A stretch of 64,000 bases of DNA from Intrasporangium flavum (GTDB lineage Bacteria > Actinomycetota > Actinomycetes > Actinomycetales > Dermatophilaceae), in NCBI RefSeq assembly GCF_001956915.1, contig NZ_MLJO01000008.1, positions 109,717 through 173,716 of the forward strand, given 5' to 3'. The position numbers were made by a program, and so were the translations under genes. The notes under the pieces were generated by a model that had not been told where the DNA came from, ran no database searches, and saw nothing but the letters and a program-made list of their open reading frames with translations. Position 1 is the first letter of the stretch; each line of letters starts with the position of its first letter. Positions 45,942 through 55,681 of the stretch are shown in pieces.

Positions 45942-47858
45942 TCAGCAGGTCGTGCCGTCCGTGGGCACCTTCCCCTGCACGAGATAGCCGTCCACGGCCT
46001 GGTCCACGCACGAGTTGCCAGCGTAGTAGGTGCCGTGCCCGTCATGGTCGGAAGTGAGAAGAACGCCCGATGCGAGGTCCTTGGCCAGCTGCTTCGTGCC
46101 ACCGATGGGCGTGGCCGGGTCGCGCTCGTTGCCGATGACGAGGATCGGGGCGGCCCCGACCGCGAGGGTCGTGCCCTTCGGGGTGCGGCCCTGCGTCGGC
46201 CACGCCGCACAGCTGTCGTAGATCTCGCCGGTCATCTTCGCCCAGAGCGGGTGGGCCTTCTTCAGGCGAGCCTGCTCGGCGAGCGAGGCCGGGGTGTCCT
46301 TCGAGCGGGGCCAGTCGGCGCACCGCACCGGCAGCATGGCCTGCAGGTAGCTGCTCGTCGCATACCGTCCCGTGGCGCTGCGCTCGACGACCGACATGCC
46401 CTTGGCCAGCAGGATGTCGCCCCGGCCCGAGAACGCTTGCGCCAGACCGCGGTTGAGGGTCGGCCACGAGGTGTCGCTGTAGAGGCACATGAAGATCGAG
46501 AAGCCGACCCAACCCTCCCCGATGCGCGTCAGGCCCGGCTTGCTCGTGGCCAGGCCGTGCTGCTCCACGGCGTCGAGCAGACCCGCGATCTTGCCGCGGG
46601 CCGCCGCCTTGTCCGAACCGAGCGCGCAGTCGGGCCGGGCCACGCACCAATCGATGAACGCGTCGATCGAGGCCTCGAAGCCCTGGATGTCGTAGGTCAT
46701 CTCCTCGGCGTCGGTCTGGTTCGGCGACATCGCGGAGTCGAGGACCATCCGGCCGACCTTGTCGGGGAAGGTGTCGGCGTAGATCGCGCCGAGGAAGGTG
46801 CCGTAGGAGCCGCCGAAGAAGTTGAGCCTGCTGTCGCCGAAGACGACGCGCATGACGTCCATGTCGCGGGCGACCTCGGTGCTGCTCATGTGGAGGGCTC
46901 GCTGCCCGCCCCGAGCCGCGCAGCTGCGGGCCACCGAGTCGGCGGTGGTGCGCACCGCCTGCTTCTCCTCGGGGGTGTCGGGCGTCGGGTCGGTGCTGAA
47001 GAGCCGGTCCATGTCGGAGTCGGTGAGGCAGGAGACGGCGTCGGAGCCGCCGATGCCTCGCGGGTCGAAGCCGACGATGTCGTAGGCGGCGCGGACCGCC
47101 GGGGAGAAGACGAACGAGGAGTACTGCGCGTACTCGACACCCGACCCACCGGGTCCGCCCGGGTTGATGAGCAGGGATCCGACGCGTCGGGACGGGTCGG
47201 TGGCCGGCGCCTTGCGCAGCGCGAGCGTGAAGCGGTCCCCCTGCGGCTTGGTGTAGTCGACCGGCACGTCGAGGGTGCCGCACAGCTGGCGCGGGTTGTC
47301 GCTGCAGCCCTTCCACGCGACCTGCTGCGTGTAGTACGCCGCGAGCGCGGCCGGGTAGCCACCCGGGGCCGGACGCGTCGGGGAGGCGCCCGGCGTCGGG
47401 GAGGCCGACGCGCTCGGCGGCGTCACCGGCGCGCCGGAGGGCGTGACGCGCTCGGCCGTCGGCGTCACCGGGTTGGCGGCCCGCCACGTGATGAGCCCGA
47501 CGACCGCCACGAGCGCCGCGACGGCCACGGCGGCGACGACCACCCGGGCCCGCGAGCGGGGCGCGCCGGGCGGCGTCGGTGCGGCTCCCGCCGACCCGGC
47601 CGACCCGACCGACCCGCCGCCGGCACCCGGGCCGCCCCAGCCGCCGGCGGGGTCCGGGACGCCCGGTGCACCCGGGCCATCGGTCGTGTCCGACGCACCC
47701 GACGCGCCGGGCACGGCGTAGGCGCGGGGCAGGGACGCGTAGGGCTGGGCGGGCGCCTCCGGCAGGTCCTCGCGGGTGGGCTCACCTGCGCCCGCCGGAC
47801 GCCCGGGCTGGTCCGATTGCTCGGGCTGCTCGGCGTCGCTCGGGGTGTCGCTCAGCAT
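45942..47858 (-). CDS. TAP-type alpha/beta hydrolase, copy 2, with cytosolic Pro-rich tail
   Basis: 638 residues. About 105 residues of Asp/Pro/Gly-rich cytosolic sequence, one membrane helix (VVVAAVAVAALVAVVGLITW), a Thr/Pro stalk, then the hydrolase: NPGGPGGSGV, GGSYGTFLG (Ser), IGNERDPATP (Asp), DHDGHGTY (His), and a C-terminal VPTDGTTC. The Cys pattern matches copies 1 and 3, suggesting conserved disulfides. ATG 47858 overlaps the stop of copy 1 (ATGCTGA), so translation is coupled. The tail is unusual for this family. Confidence 0.92.
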   Translation of the reverse strand: MLSDTPSDAEQPEQSDQPGRPAGAGEPTREDLPEAPAQPYASLPRAYAVPGASGASDTTDGPGAPGVPDPAGGWGGPGAGGGSVGSAGSAGAAPTPPGAPRSRARVVVAAVAVAALVAVVGLITWRAANPVTPTAERVTPSGAPVTPPSASASPTPGASPTRPAPGGYPAALAAYYTQQVAWKGCSDNPRQLCGTLDVPVDYTKPQGDRFTLALRKAPATDPSRRVGSLLINPGGPGGSGVEYAQYSSFVFSPAVRAAYDIVGFDPRGIGGSDAVSCLTDSDMDRLFSTDPTPDTPEEKQAVRTTADSVARSCAARGGQRALHMSSTEVARDMDVMRVVFGDSRLNFFGGSYGTFLGAIYADTFPDKVGRMVLDSAMSPNQTDAEEMTYDIQGFEASIDAFIDWCVARPDCALGSDKAAARGKIAGLLDAVEQHGLATSKPGLTRIGEGWVGFSIFMCLYSDTSWPTLNRGLAQAFSGRGDILLAKGMSVVERSATGRYATSSYLQAMLPVRCADWPRSKDTPASLAEQARLKKAHPLWAKMTGEIYDSCAAWPTQGRTPKGTTLAVGAAPILVIGNERDPATPIGGTKQLAKDLASGVLLTSDHDGHGTYYAGNSCVDQAVDGYLVQGKVPTDGTTC

Positions 47859-49408
47859 GTGAGTCCGTCCTTGGGCACGCGGCCCTGCACGAAGTAGGCG
47901 TCGACGGCGGAGTCGACGCACGTGTTGCTCCGACGGTAGGCGGTGTGGCCGTCACCGTCGAAGGTGATGAGTGAGGCGTTCTCGAGCTGGTCGGCGAGGC
48001 GCTTGCTCCACTCGTAGATCGTGGCCGGGTCGCGGGTCGTGCCGATGACGACGATCGGGTCGGCCCCGGGTGCGCGCACCTCGTGCGGCTGGTCGGTGGA
48101 CTTCGCCGGCCAGAAGCCGCACGGCAGCGCGCCCCACGCGAGGGTCGCGCCCCACGTCGGCGCGGTCTTCGCGAACTCCTTGGCGTAGCCCTCGTAGGCG
48201 GACAGGTCCGGGCTGTCGGGCCGGTCGAGGCAGTTGACGGCGTTGATGGCCTCGAGGAGGTTGCCGTCGTAGCCACCACCCGGGTGCCGGCTGGCGTAGC
48301 CGTCGGCCAGCTGCATCAGCGTCTGGCCCGACCCCGACTTCGCCTCCTGGAGGGCCTGGGTGAGGATGCCCCACGCGCCCTGGTCGTAGAGGGCGTAGGC
48401 GACGCCGAGCCGGGCCCAAGCCTCGTCCATCCGCGGGATCGTGGCGTCACCGGTGGGCAGCGGGTCCTGGTCCAGCCGGGCGAAGAAGTCGTCGAGCCCC
48501 TTGGCGGCCTCGGGCACCGTGTTCCCGAGCGGGCAGTCACCCTCCTGGACGCAGCTGGCGAGGTAGGCGTTGGTCGCGATCTGGAAGCCCTTGGCCTGAC
48601 CGGCGGCGAGCTCCTTGCTCGTGAGGTCCGGCGGCACGACGCCGTCGAGGACGACGCGGCCGACGCGCTGCGGGAACAGGTCGGCGTAGGTCGAGCCGAT
48701 GAACGTGCCGTAGGACTTGCCGAGGTAGTTCAGCTGCCGGTCGCCCACGGCCGCGCGCAGCACGTCCATGTCGCGGGCCACCTCGGCCGTCGACATGTGC
48801 TTGACGAGCTCGGGCTTGTCCTTGGCGCACCCGGCGGCGAGCTTCTTGTTCTGCTCGAGGAGGGCCTGCTCCTCGGCCGGGGTGTCGGGAGTCGTGTCGG
48901 TGCCGAGGTAGGTGTCCATGTCGGAGTCGCTGAGGCAGTCGATCGGCTCCGAGCGGGCCACGCCGCGAGGGTCGAACCCGACGAGGTCGAAGTACTTGCG
49001 CACCTGCGGGCCGACGATGGTGTCGGCGCCCTGCTGCACGTAGTCGACGCCCGACGCGCCCGGCCCGCCGGGGTTGGCGAGCAGCGAGCCGATCCGGTGG
49101 CCCTGGTCGCGGGCCTTGACCCGGACGACCTTCATCGTGATGTCGCTCGCGGGGTCCGGCGCCGCGTAGTCGAGCGGGACGGTGAGGTCGGCGCACTCGG
49201 CGGTGCCGCACGCCTTCCAGTCGAGCTTCTGCGAGTAGTAGCGCGCGAGCTGCGGGGAGGGGGCCGCGGTGGCCTCGGGCAGCCCCGACCTGCTCGCGCT
49301 CGGGACCGGCGGGTCGGACCGGTCGCACGCGGCCGCGGTGAGGACGAGCGCCGCGGTCACCGTCGTCGCGAGGAGGGCTCGGGCGATGGCGGCAGGGCGT
49401 GTCGTCAT
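47852..49408 (-). CDS. TAP-type alpha/beta hydrolase, copy 1, lipoprotein
   Basis: 518 residues with a lipobox LTAAAC, so membrane-anchored outside by lipid. Hydrolase motifs: NPGGPGASGV, LGKSYGTFIG (Ser), IGTTRDPATIYEW (Asp), FDGDGHTAY (His); end VPKDGLTC. First gene of the tandem trio, starting 65 bases after holB on the same strand; its position behind tmk-holB is common in actinobacteria. Probably secreted peptidase activity on short peptides; substrate unknown. Confidence 0.93.
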   Translation of the reverse strand: MTTRPAAIARALLATTVTAALVLTAAACDRSDPPVPSASRSGLPEATAAPSPQLARYYSQKLDWKACGTAECADLTVPLDYAAPDPASDITMKVVRVKARDQGHRIGSLLANPGGPGASGVDYVQQGADTIVGPQVRKYFDLVGFDPRGVARSEPIDCLSDSDMDTYLGTDTTPDTPAEEQALLEQNKKLAAGCAKDKPELVKHMSTAEVARDMDVLRAAVGDRQLNYLGKSYGTFIGSTYADLFPQRVGRVVLDGVVPPDLTSKELAAGQAKGFQIATNAYLASCVQEGDCPLGNTVPEAAKGLDDFFARLDQDPLPTGDATIPRMDEAWARLGVAYALYDQGAWGILTQALQEAKSGSGQTLMQLADGYASRHPGGGYDGNLLEAINAVNCLDRPDSPDLSAYEGYAKEFAKTAPTWGATLAWGALPCGFWPAKSTDQPHEVRAPGADPIVVIGTTRDPATIYEWSKRLADQLENASLITFDGDGHTAYRRSNTCVDSAVDAYFVQGRVPKDGLTC

Positions 49409-49473
49409 GCCCGAAACGGTAACCGGTCCGGCTGGGCGCGCGAGCCGGCGCCGCACGGGGCGGGTGGGGCTCC

Positions 49474-50634
49474 TCACATGCCGAGATCGCGCGGGAGCCG
49501 CAGCCGCAGCGCCATCGCCTCGAGCGCGAGCAGCGGCTGGACGTTGGCGTTGATGCGGTCGCGGGCCTCGCTGATGGCGTCCATCGCCCCGAGCAGCTGC
49601 TCGGCGGTGAAGACCCCAGCGAGACCGCGGACCCGGTCGACGGCGTCGGGGTTGACGAGGCCGACGTCGGAGCCGAGCCGGGTCACGAGGGCGTCGCGGT
49701 AGATCGAGGTGAGGTCGACGAGCGCCCGGTCGATGACGTCGCGGCCGTGCCGGGTGGCGCGGGTCTTCTGCTCGCGCTCGAGGGCGGCGAGCTGCGAGCG
49801 GATGTGCGGCGGCTGGACGCGGGCACCGGGGTCGGCGCCGAGGGTCTCCATGAGCCGGGTGCGCTCGGCGGCGTCGCGCTCGGTGCTCGACGCCGACGAC
49901 TCCTCCTCGGCGATCTGGGCGAGGTCGGCCGCGGCGCCGATGGCATCGCCCACGCCGACGATCTTCGTCGACATGGCGATGACGTCGCGCCGCCGGATGC
50001 GGGCCTGCTCGTCGCGGGCCAGGCGGCGGGCCAGGCCGATGTGGCTCTGGGCGGCGCGCGCGGCGTAGAGGGCCATCGCGGGCTCGACGCCGTCGCGGCG
50101 CTCGAGCAGCTCGGCGACCGACTCGACCGGCGGGGTGCGCAGGCGCACGTGCCGCGAGCGCGAGCGGATCGTGACGATGACGTCCTCGAGGCTCGGGGCG
50201 CACAGCATCCACACCGTGCGAGGCGTCGGCTCCTCGAGCGCCTTGAGCAGCGCGTCGGCCGGGGCGTCGGTGTAGGCGGTGAGGCGGTCGGCGTCCTCGA
50301 TGATGATGATGCGCCACCTCCCGACCGAGGGACGCATCGCCGCCTCTTGGACGAGGGCGCGCGCCTCGGCGACCTTGATCGACAGGCCCTCCGTGGCCAC
50401 GACCTTGACGTCGGCATGGGTGCCGTCGAGGGCGGTGCGGCACTCGACGCACTCGCCGCAGCCACCCTGCGGGCACTGCAGTGCGGCGGCGAAGGCCCTT
50501 GCGGCCGTGGACCGCCCGGAGCCCGGCGGCCCCGTGAAGAGCCAGGCGTGCGTCATCGCGGCCTCGTCGCGGACGGCCCGCGAGAGGGTCTCGATGGTCG
50601 GCTCCTGGCCGACGAGGTCGCGCCAGACGGTCAT
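49474..50634 (-). CDS. holB: DNA polymerase III subunit delta'
   Basis: 386 residues; clamp-loader subunit. P-loop GPPGSGRST carries Arg instead of Lys, the usual inactive form in delta'. The zinc module CPQGGCGECVEC (about 55-66), EDADRL and sensor-1 IRSRSR are present. ATG overlaps the tmk stop (ATGA), so the two are coupled, as in many actinobacteria. Confidence 0.95.
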   Translation of the reverse strand: MTVWRDLVGQEPTIETLSRAVRDEAAMTHAWLFTGPPGSGRSTAARAFAAALQCPQGGCGECVECRTALDGTHADVKVVATEGLSIKVAEARALVQEAAMRPSVGRWRIIIIEDADRLTAYTDAPADALLKALEEPTPRTVWMLCAPSLEDVIVTIRSRSRHVRLRTPPVESVAELLERRDGVEPAMALYAARAAQSHIGLARRLARDEQARIRRRDVIAMSTKIVGVGDAIGAAADLAQIAEEESSASSTERDAAERTRLMETLGADPGARVQPPHIRSQLAALEREQKTRATRHGRDVIDRALVDLTSIYRDALVTRLGSDVGLVNPDAVDRVRGLAGVFTAEQLLGAMDAISEARDRINANVQPLLALEAMALRLRLPRDLGM

Positions 50635-51290
50635 GAGCGGCTCTCGAGGAGGTGGTCGACGCGGGCCAGGACGGCCGCGTGCAGCGACTCCACGGGCTCG
50701 GCGGCGTCGAGGACGAGGTAGCGGCCGGGGTCGGCGGCCGCGAGGTCGAGGTAGCCCTGGCGGACCGCCGCGTGGAAGGCGTCGGCCTCGGACTCGAGCC
50801 GGTCGTGGACGTCGCCGCGCCGGGCCCGCCCGACCTCGGGAGCGACGTCGAGGACGATCGTGAGGTCGGGCAGCACGCCGCCGACGGCCCAGTGCTGCAG
50901 GTCGCGGATCTCGCCGGCCCCGAGGTCGCGGCCGGCCCCCTGGTAGGTGATCGAGCTGTCGACGTAGCGGTCGGTGATGACGACCGCGCCCTCGGCCAGC
51001 GCCGGTCGGATGAGGGTCTCGACGTGGTGGGCCTTGTCGGCGGCGAAGAGCAGCGCCTCGGCGCGGGAGTCCATGTGGTCGCCGTGCAGCACGAGGTCGC
51101 GGATCTGCTGGCCGAGCGGGGTGCCGCCCGGCTGCCGGGTGACGACGACCCGACGCCCGCGGCCCTCGAGGACCTCGGTGAGCAGTCGCACCTGCGTCGA
51201 CTTGCCGGCGCCGTCGCCGCCCTCGAAGCAGACGAAGAGGCCGGGCGCCGTACTGGCTCGCGCGGTGCTGGCGGTGGGCGTCTCCGTCAC
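50631..51290 (-). CDS. tmk: Thymidylate kinase
   Basis: 219 residues; phosphorylates dTMP to dTDP. P-loop FEGGDGAGKST, DR(Y/H) motif as TDRYVDSSITYQGAG, RQPGGTPLG, and LDVAPEVGRARRG for the lid area. The GTG at 51290 is taken; an in-frame GTG at 51320 would add ten residues. Directly coupled to holB. The expected topA neighbour is absent; asd lies upstream. Confidence 0.95.
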   Translation of the reverse strand: MTETPTASTARASTAPGLFVCFEGGDGAGKSTQVRLLTEVLEGRGRRVVVTRQPGGTPLGQQIRDLVLHGDHMDSRAEALLFAADKAHHVETLIRPALAEGAVVITDRYVDSSITYQGAGRDLGAGEIRDLQHWAVGGVLPDLTIVLDVAPEVGRARRGDVHDRLESEADAFHAAVRQGYLDLAAADPGRYLVLDAAEPVESLHAAVLARVDHLLESRS

Positions 51291-51383
51291 GGCCCCGAGC
51301 CTAGGCGATGGCACCGTCACCGCCCGCCGGTCCCACGGGCCCCTCCGCGACGCGACCGTCCCGGGTGGCGCACGAGGCGCGAG

Positions 51384-52427
<1,044 letters not shown>

Positions 52428-52523
52428 CTACGGCCCGGGCCGTGGCGGGCCCGGGCCGCGTTCACCCCTCGGTCACGCCCGCTCGATCTCCCCGCCCCTC
52501 GCTCCCCCTGACCGGCCCTTCGC

Positions 52524-52573
52524 CGATTCGAGGTGTTCGGCGACCACCGGCGGTCGCCGAATACCTCGAATCG
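52524..52573 (-). terminator. 22-bp hairpin after the TipA-like gene
   Basis: Arms 52524-52545 and 52552-52573 are complementary at every position except one G-U pair, with a six-base loop; 28 bases beyond the stop. Confidence 0.7.
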
Positions 52574-52600
52574 CGGGAGGAAGAGGGGCCGTGCGACGCG

Positions 52601-53368
52601 TCAGCTGCCTGACGCGTGGCGGTCGGCGTTCGCGTGGATCGCGTCGTGGACGTACTGCGCGAGTCCGGGCGCGACGTCCTCGTACGTCTTCGTGAACCGC
52701 GGGTCGGCGACGTACATGTCGGCCAGGCCGCGGTGGAAGTCGTGGTCGAGGTCGTAGAAGCGGTCGGCGATGTGCCGGCGGTGGCGCTCGGCGGCGTCCA
52801 TCGCCGCCTCGCTGGTCGCCGGCTCCCCGGCGCTCATCGCCGCGACGAAGGCCGCGTTGACGGCGTCCATCTCGGCCTTGACCTGCTCCCAGTCGGCCTT
52901 CGTGTAACGCTGGGTCCGGGCCGCCGACTGCTTCCACGCGTCGGTCTCCCCCCAGCGCTCCTGCGCCTCCTGCTGGTACTCGTCCTCGAAGCCGTCGCCG
53001 AAGAGCTCCTTCATCTCCTCGGGCGTGGCGGGCTGGTTGCTCATCTCTCTCTCCAGTGCTCGGTCGATGGCCGCGACGATCCCACTGAGCTCGTCGAGCC
53101 GGGTCATGACCGCGTCGCGCTGCCGACGCAGGTGCGTCACCGCGTCCTCGTCGCCGTCGAGGAGGCCGGCGATCTCCTCCAGCGGCAGCTCGAGCCGCCG
53201 GTAGACGACGACCTGCTGCAGACGCGTCAGGTCGGCGTCGGTGTAGAGGCGGTAGCCGGCCGCCGAACGCGCGCTCGGGGTGAGCAGGCCGATCTCGTCG
53301 TAGTGGTGCAGGGTGCGCACCGTCACGCCGAAGACGTCGGCGACCTGCCCCACCGTCCAGGTGGTCAT
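52601..53368 (-). CDS. TipA-like MerR regulator with antibiotic-binding TipAS domain
   Basis: 255 residues. MerR HTH: TVGQVADVFGVTVRTLHHYD then GYRLYTDADL; a coiled-coil to about residue 105; then TipAS-like EEAQERWGETDAW-type region (seen as EAQERWGETDAW), HRRHIADRFYDLDHDFHRGL and MYVADPRF. In Streptomyces lividans TipAL senses thiopeptides and activates its own promoter. ATG 53368 has GGAG upstream. An internal ATG at 53044 with GGAGAGAG would give a 147-residue TipAS-only form, close to the 144 known. A matching promoter palindrome lies upstream. Confidence 0.93.
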   Translation of the reverse strand: MTTWTVGQVADVFGVTVRTLHHYDEIGLLTPSARSAAGYRLYTDADLTRLQQVVVYRRLELPLEEIAGLLDGDEDAVTHLRRQRDAVMTRLDELSGIVAAIDRALEREMSNQPATPEEMKELFGDGFEDEYQQEAQERWGETDAWKQSAARTQRYTKADWEQVKAEMDAVNAAFVAAMSAGEPATSEAAMDAAERHRRHIADRFYDLDHDFHRGLADMYVADPRFTKTYEDVAPGLAQYVHDAIHANADRHASGS

Positions 53369-53416
53369 GTGCGGCTCCAGCCTCGCGTTCGTCGTCGCTC
53401 TCGTGGTCATGGGTCG

Positions 53417-53447
53417 AGCGTGGTGCCTCACGTGGCGTGAGGGTCAA
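53417..53447 (-). promoter_or_regulatory. MerR-type promoter with 19-bp spacer
   Basis: -35 TTGACC (53442-53447), 19-base spacer and -10 CACGCT (53417-53422) on the minus strand. The spacer holds the perfect repeat CCTCACG-CCA-CGTGAGG (53426-53442), very like the tipA operator recalled from S. lividans. Confidence 0.8.
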
Positions 53448-53495
53448 GCCCATTCAAGGGCACCCGGTCCGGGGGCACGAGAGGGGCACTCGCCC

Positions 53496-53501
53496 TAGTC
53501 T
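53496..53501 (+). promoter_or_regulatory. -10 box of a probable leaderless promoter
   Basis: TAGTCT ends seven bases before the GTG of the LysR gene at 53509; no SD. Confidence 0.45.
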
Positions 53502-53508
53502 CGGGGAC

Positions 53509-54477
53509 GTGGAGCTCGAGGTCCGTCACCTGCGCGTCGTCGCGGCGGTCGCCCAGCACGGCAGCGTGCCGGCGGCGGCGGCCGCGCTCGGCGTCACCGA
53601 GTCGACGCTCGGCTCGGAGGTGCTGCGCATCGAGCGGTTCCTCGGGTGCACCGTGTTCCGCCCTGCGGGTGCCGGCGTCGAGTGCACGGCGGTCGGCGAG
53701 CGCGTCGTCGCGCGGGCCCGGGCCGTCCTCGACGAGCTCGCCGGGCTCCGCGAGGACATCCGCTCCGACGCCTCGGCCCGGGGACCGCTGCGCATCTCCT
53801 CGGACTCGATGCGCTTCTTCAGCTCGTTCGTCGGTCAGGCCTACGCCACCGACATGCGCCGCCCCCTCATGCCCGTGCCGCCGCTGCCGGGCACGACGAC
53901 CACGGCGGCCCTCGTCGACGGGCGCATCGACGTCGCGGTCGTCATCGTCCTGACCGCCGCGACGCCGGTCGAGTCGCCGATGATCGGCGAGCGGGGCGTC
54001 GTCGAGCGGGAGCCGCTGCTCGTCGCGCTGTCGGCCACGCACCCCCTCGCGTCCCGCCGATGCGTCGACATCACCGACCTCGCCGGCGAGGACTGGATCC
54101 TGCCGCCGTCGGAGATCGACCCCGGCAGCGAGGCCACGGCGGCGGTGCTGGCCCGGCTCGGCATGACGCTCCGGTCGAGCTACGGCCCGCACGACCTCGG
54201 CCCGCTGTGGCCCTCGGTCGTGGCCGGGCGCGCCGTGTCGTTCGCGGTACCGACGGCGTCGGCCCCGCCGGGTGGCGTGCTGCGCCCGCTCACCGGCCAG
54301 CCGATCACCGCCAGGCGCGTACTCCGTTGGCGCCGTGGGGCGCTCGACGAGCCGGACGTCGAGCGGTGTGCGCGGGCCGCCGGCTCGGCCTACCGCGAGC
54401 AGCTGACCCACACGGCCCAGACCCAGGACTGGTGGCGCACCGCGCTGTCGGAGGAGAAGCCGACCCTCGCCAACTGA
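53509..54477 (+). CDS. LysR-type regulator
   Basis: 322 residues. HTH HGSVPAAAAALGVTESTLGS, then a LysR effector domain (GPLRISSDSMRFF, RIDVAVVIVL, LATHP-like SATHPLAS). Divergent from the TipA-like gene and upstream of the broken DDAH gene in the same direction. No target is evident. Likely leaderless GTG start. Confidence 0.88.
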   Translation: MELEVRHLRVVAAVAQHGSVPAAAAALGVTESTLGSEVLRIERFLGCTVFRPAGAGVECTAVGERVVARARAVLDELAGLREDIRSDASARGPLRISSDSMRFFSSFVGQAYATDMRRPLMPVPPLPGTTTTAALVDGRIDVAVVIVLTAATPVESPMIGERGVVEREPLLVALSATHPLASRRCVDITDLAGEDWILPPSEIDPGSEATAAVLARLGMTLRSSYGPHDLGPLWPSVVAGRAVSFAVPTASAPPGGVLRPLTGQPITARRVLRWRRGALDEPDVERCARAAGSAYREQLTHTAQTQDWWRTALSEEKPTLAN

Positions 54478-54516
54478 GCCCGGGCTCGCGCGCCGGGGCC
54501 GGACGCGTCGGCCCCC

Positions 54517-54522
54517 TAGGGT
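54517..54522 (+). promoter_or_regulatory. -10 box before the broken DDAH gene
   Basis: TAGGGT ends six bases before GTG 54529, again a leaderless-type spacing, so the locus may still be transcribed. Confidence 0.45.
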
Positions 54523-54528
54523 GAGCGC

Positions 54529-55299
54529 GTGCACCGTCGCCTCGCGCTCGTCCGCCGACCCTCCCCCCTGCTCGCGGACGGGATCGTGACGCACCTCGAG
54601 CGCGCCACCCGTGTCGACGCCGGGCTGGCGCTGCGCCAGTAGCACGAGTACTGCGACGTGCTGCGCCGGCGGGGCTGGCACCTCGAGGAGGTGGCCCCCG
54701 TCGACGCCTGTCCCGACGGCGTGTTCGTCGAGGACCAGGTCGTCGTGCACGGCGATGTCGCGGTGCTGTGCCGCAGCGGCGCGCCCGCCCGGCGCGACGA
54801 GCGGGTCGGCGTCCGCGAGGCGGTCGAGGCGCACGGCTACCGCGTCGTCGAGGTGACCGCTCCGGGCACGCTCGACGGCGGCGACGTGCTCAAGCACGGC
54901 CGCCACGTGTGGGTCGGCGTCGGCGGCCGCACCGACGCCGAGGGTGTCCGCCAGCTGGCGGCGGCCTTCTCCCGCAACCGGGTCGAGGTCGTGCCGGTGC
55001 CGGTCTCGCGGGTCCTGCACCTCAAGTCGGCCGTCACCGCGCTCCCCGACGGCAGCGTCATCGGCTACCCGCCGCTCGTCGACGACCCGTCGGTGTGGGA
55101 CACCTTCGTGCCCGTCCCCGAGGAGGCCGGCGCGCACGTCGTGCTGCTCGGCGGCCAGTCGGTGCTCATGTCGGCGGCGGCCCCGCGCACCGCCCACCTG
55201 CTCGAGGGGCGCGGCCTCGACGTGACGGTCGTCGACATCTCCGAGTTCGAGAAGCTCGAGGGCTGCGTCACCTGCCTGTCGGTGCGCCTGCGCGGCTAG
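54529..55299 (+). pseudogene. Dimethylargininase (DDAH) gene interrupted by an amber codon
   Basis: Reads through as 256 codons with TAG at codon 38 (54640-54642), between LALRQ and HEYCDVL. The rest is intact: DACPDGVFVEDQ, GTLDGGDVLKHG, HLKSAVTALPDG and the C-terminal GCVTCLSV with the catalytic Cys, typical of DDAH/arginine-deiminase-like hydrolases that turn methylated arginine into citrulline. Homologues usually have Trp after the RQ here (recalled), so TGG to TAG is one base. Restart at GTG 54658 would lack the first beta element. Either a recent null mutation or a sequencing error. Confidence 0.75.
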
Positions 55300-55343
55300 G
55301 GGCGTTATCGATCCGGGCAAAGTGGCTGACGTCGCACCGGCGA

Positions 55344-55618
55344 CCCCGCCTTCTCGGTGTGGACGCCGATCTACGTCGGCCTGGGTGCTCGGCACCCTGG
55401 TGCGGCGCCTGACGGCTATCCCGGCCGTGGGCGGGCTCCCCGAGCGGGCCGTGCTCGACTGGACGTTCGGCGCCTACCTCGGCTGGGTCGCCGTCGCGAC
55501 GTGCGCCAACGTCACCGCGGCCCTCGTCGTCCTCGCCGTCGCGCTGCGGCGCCGGTCGGCCCGGCCCACCGGGTCCGCCGTCACCGGCCCGAACCCGCTG
55601 CGTCCGGCGCCCCGTTGA
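55344..55618 (+). pseudogene. Remnant of a TspO/MBR (tryptophan-rich sensory) protein gene
   Basis: One frame gives DPAFSVWTPIYVGLGA (55344-55391); a different frame gives VRRLTAIPAVGGLPERAVLD and FGAYLGWVAVATCANVTAAL (to about 55580). Together they match the second helix and the penultimate helix of actinobacterial TspO-like proteins with the middle missing. Internal deletion plus frameshift; no usable start. The family call rests on recalled motifs. Confidence 0.5.
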
Positions 55619-55681
55619 GCCACGCCGCGGGTCTAGGCTGCCCAAGCGGGGGCCGGACTCGAGCAGTGGGGTGATCCTTCA

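Noticed and set aside
52601..53431. Longer TipA-like start at 53431
   Set aside because: It would lie within or upstream of the promoter palindrome; ATG 53368 has an RBS and the MerR N-terminus.
54640..54642. Programmed readthrough or pyrrolysine at the amber codon
   Set aside because: No pyl genes or readthrough signal are seen and DDAH needs no special residue here; a nonsense mutation is simpler.
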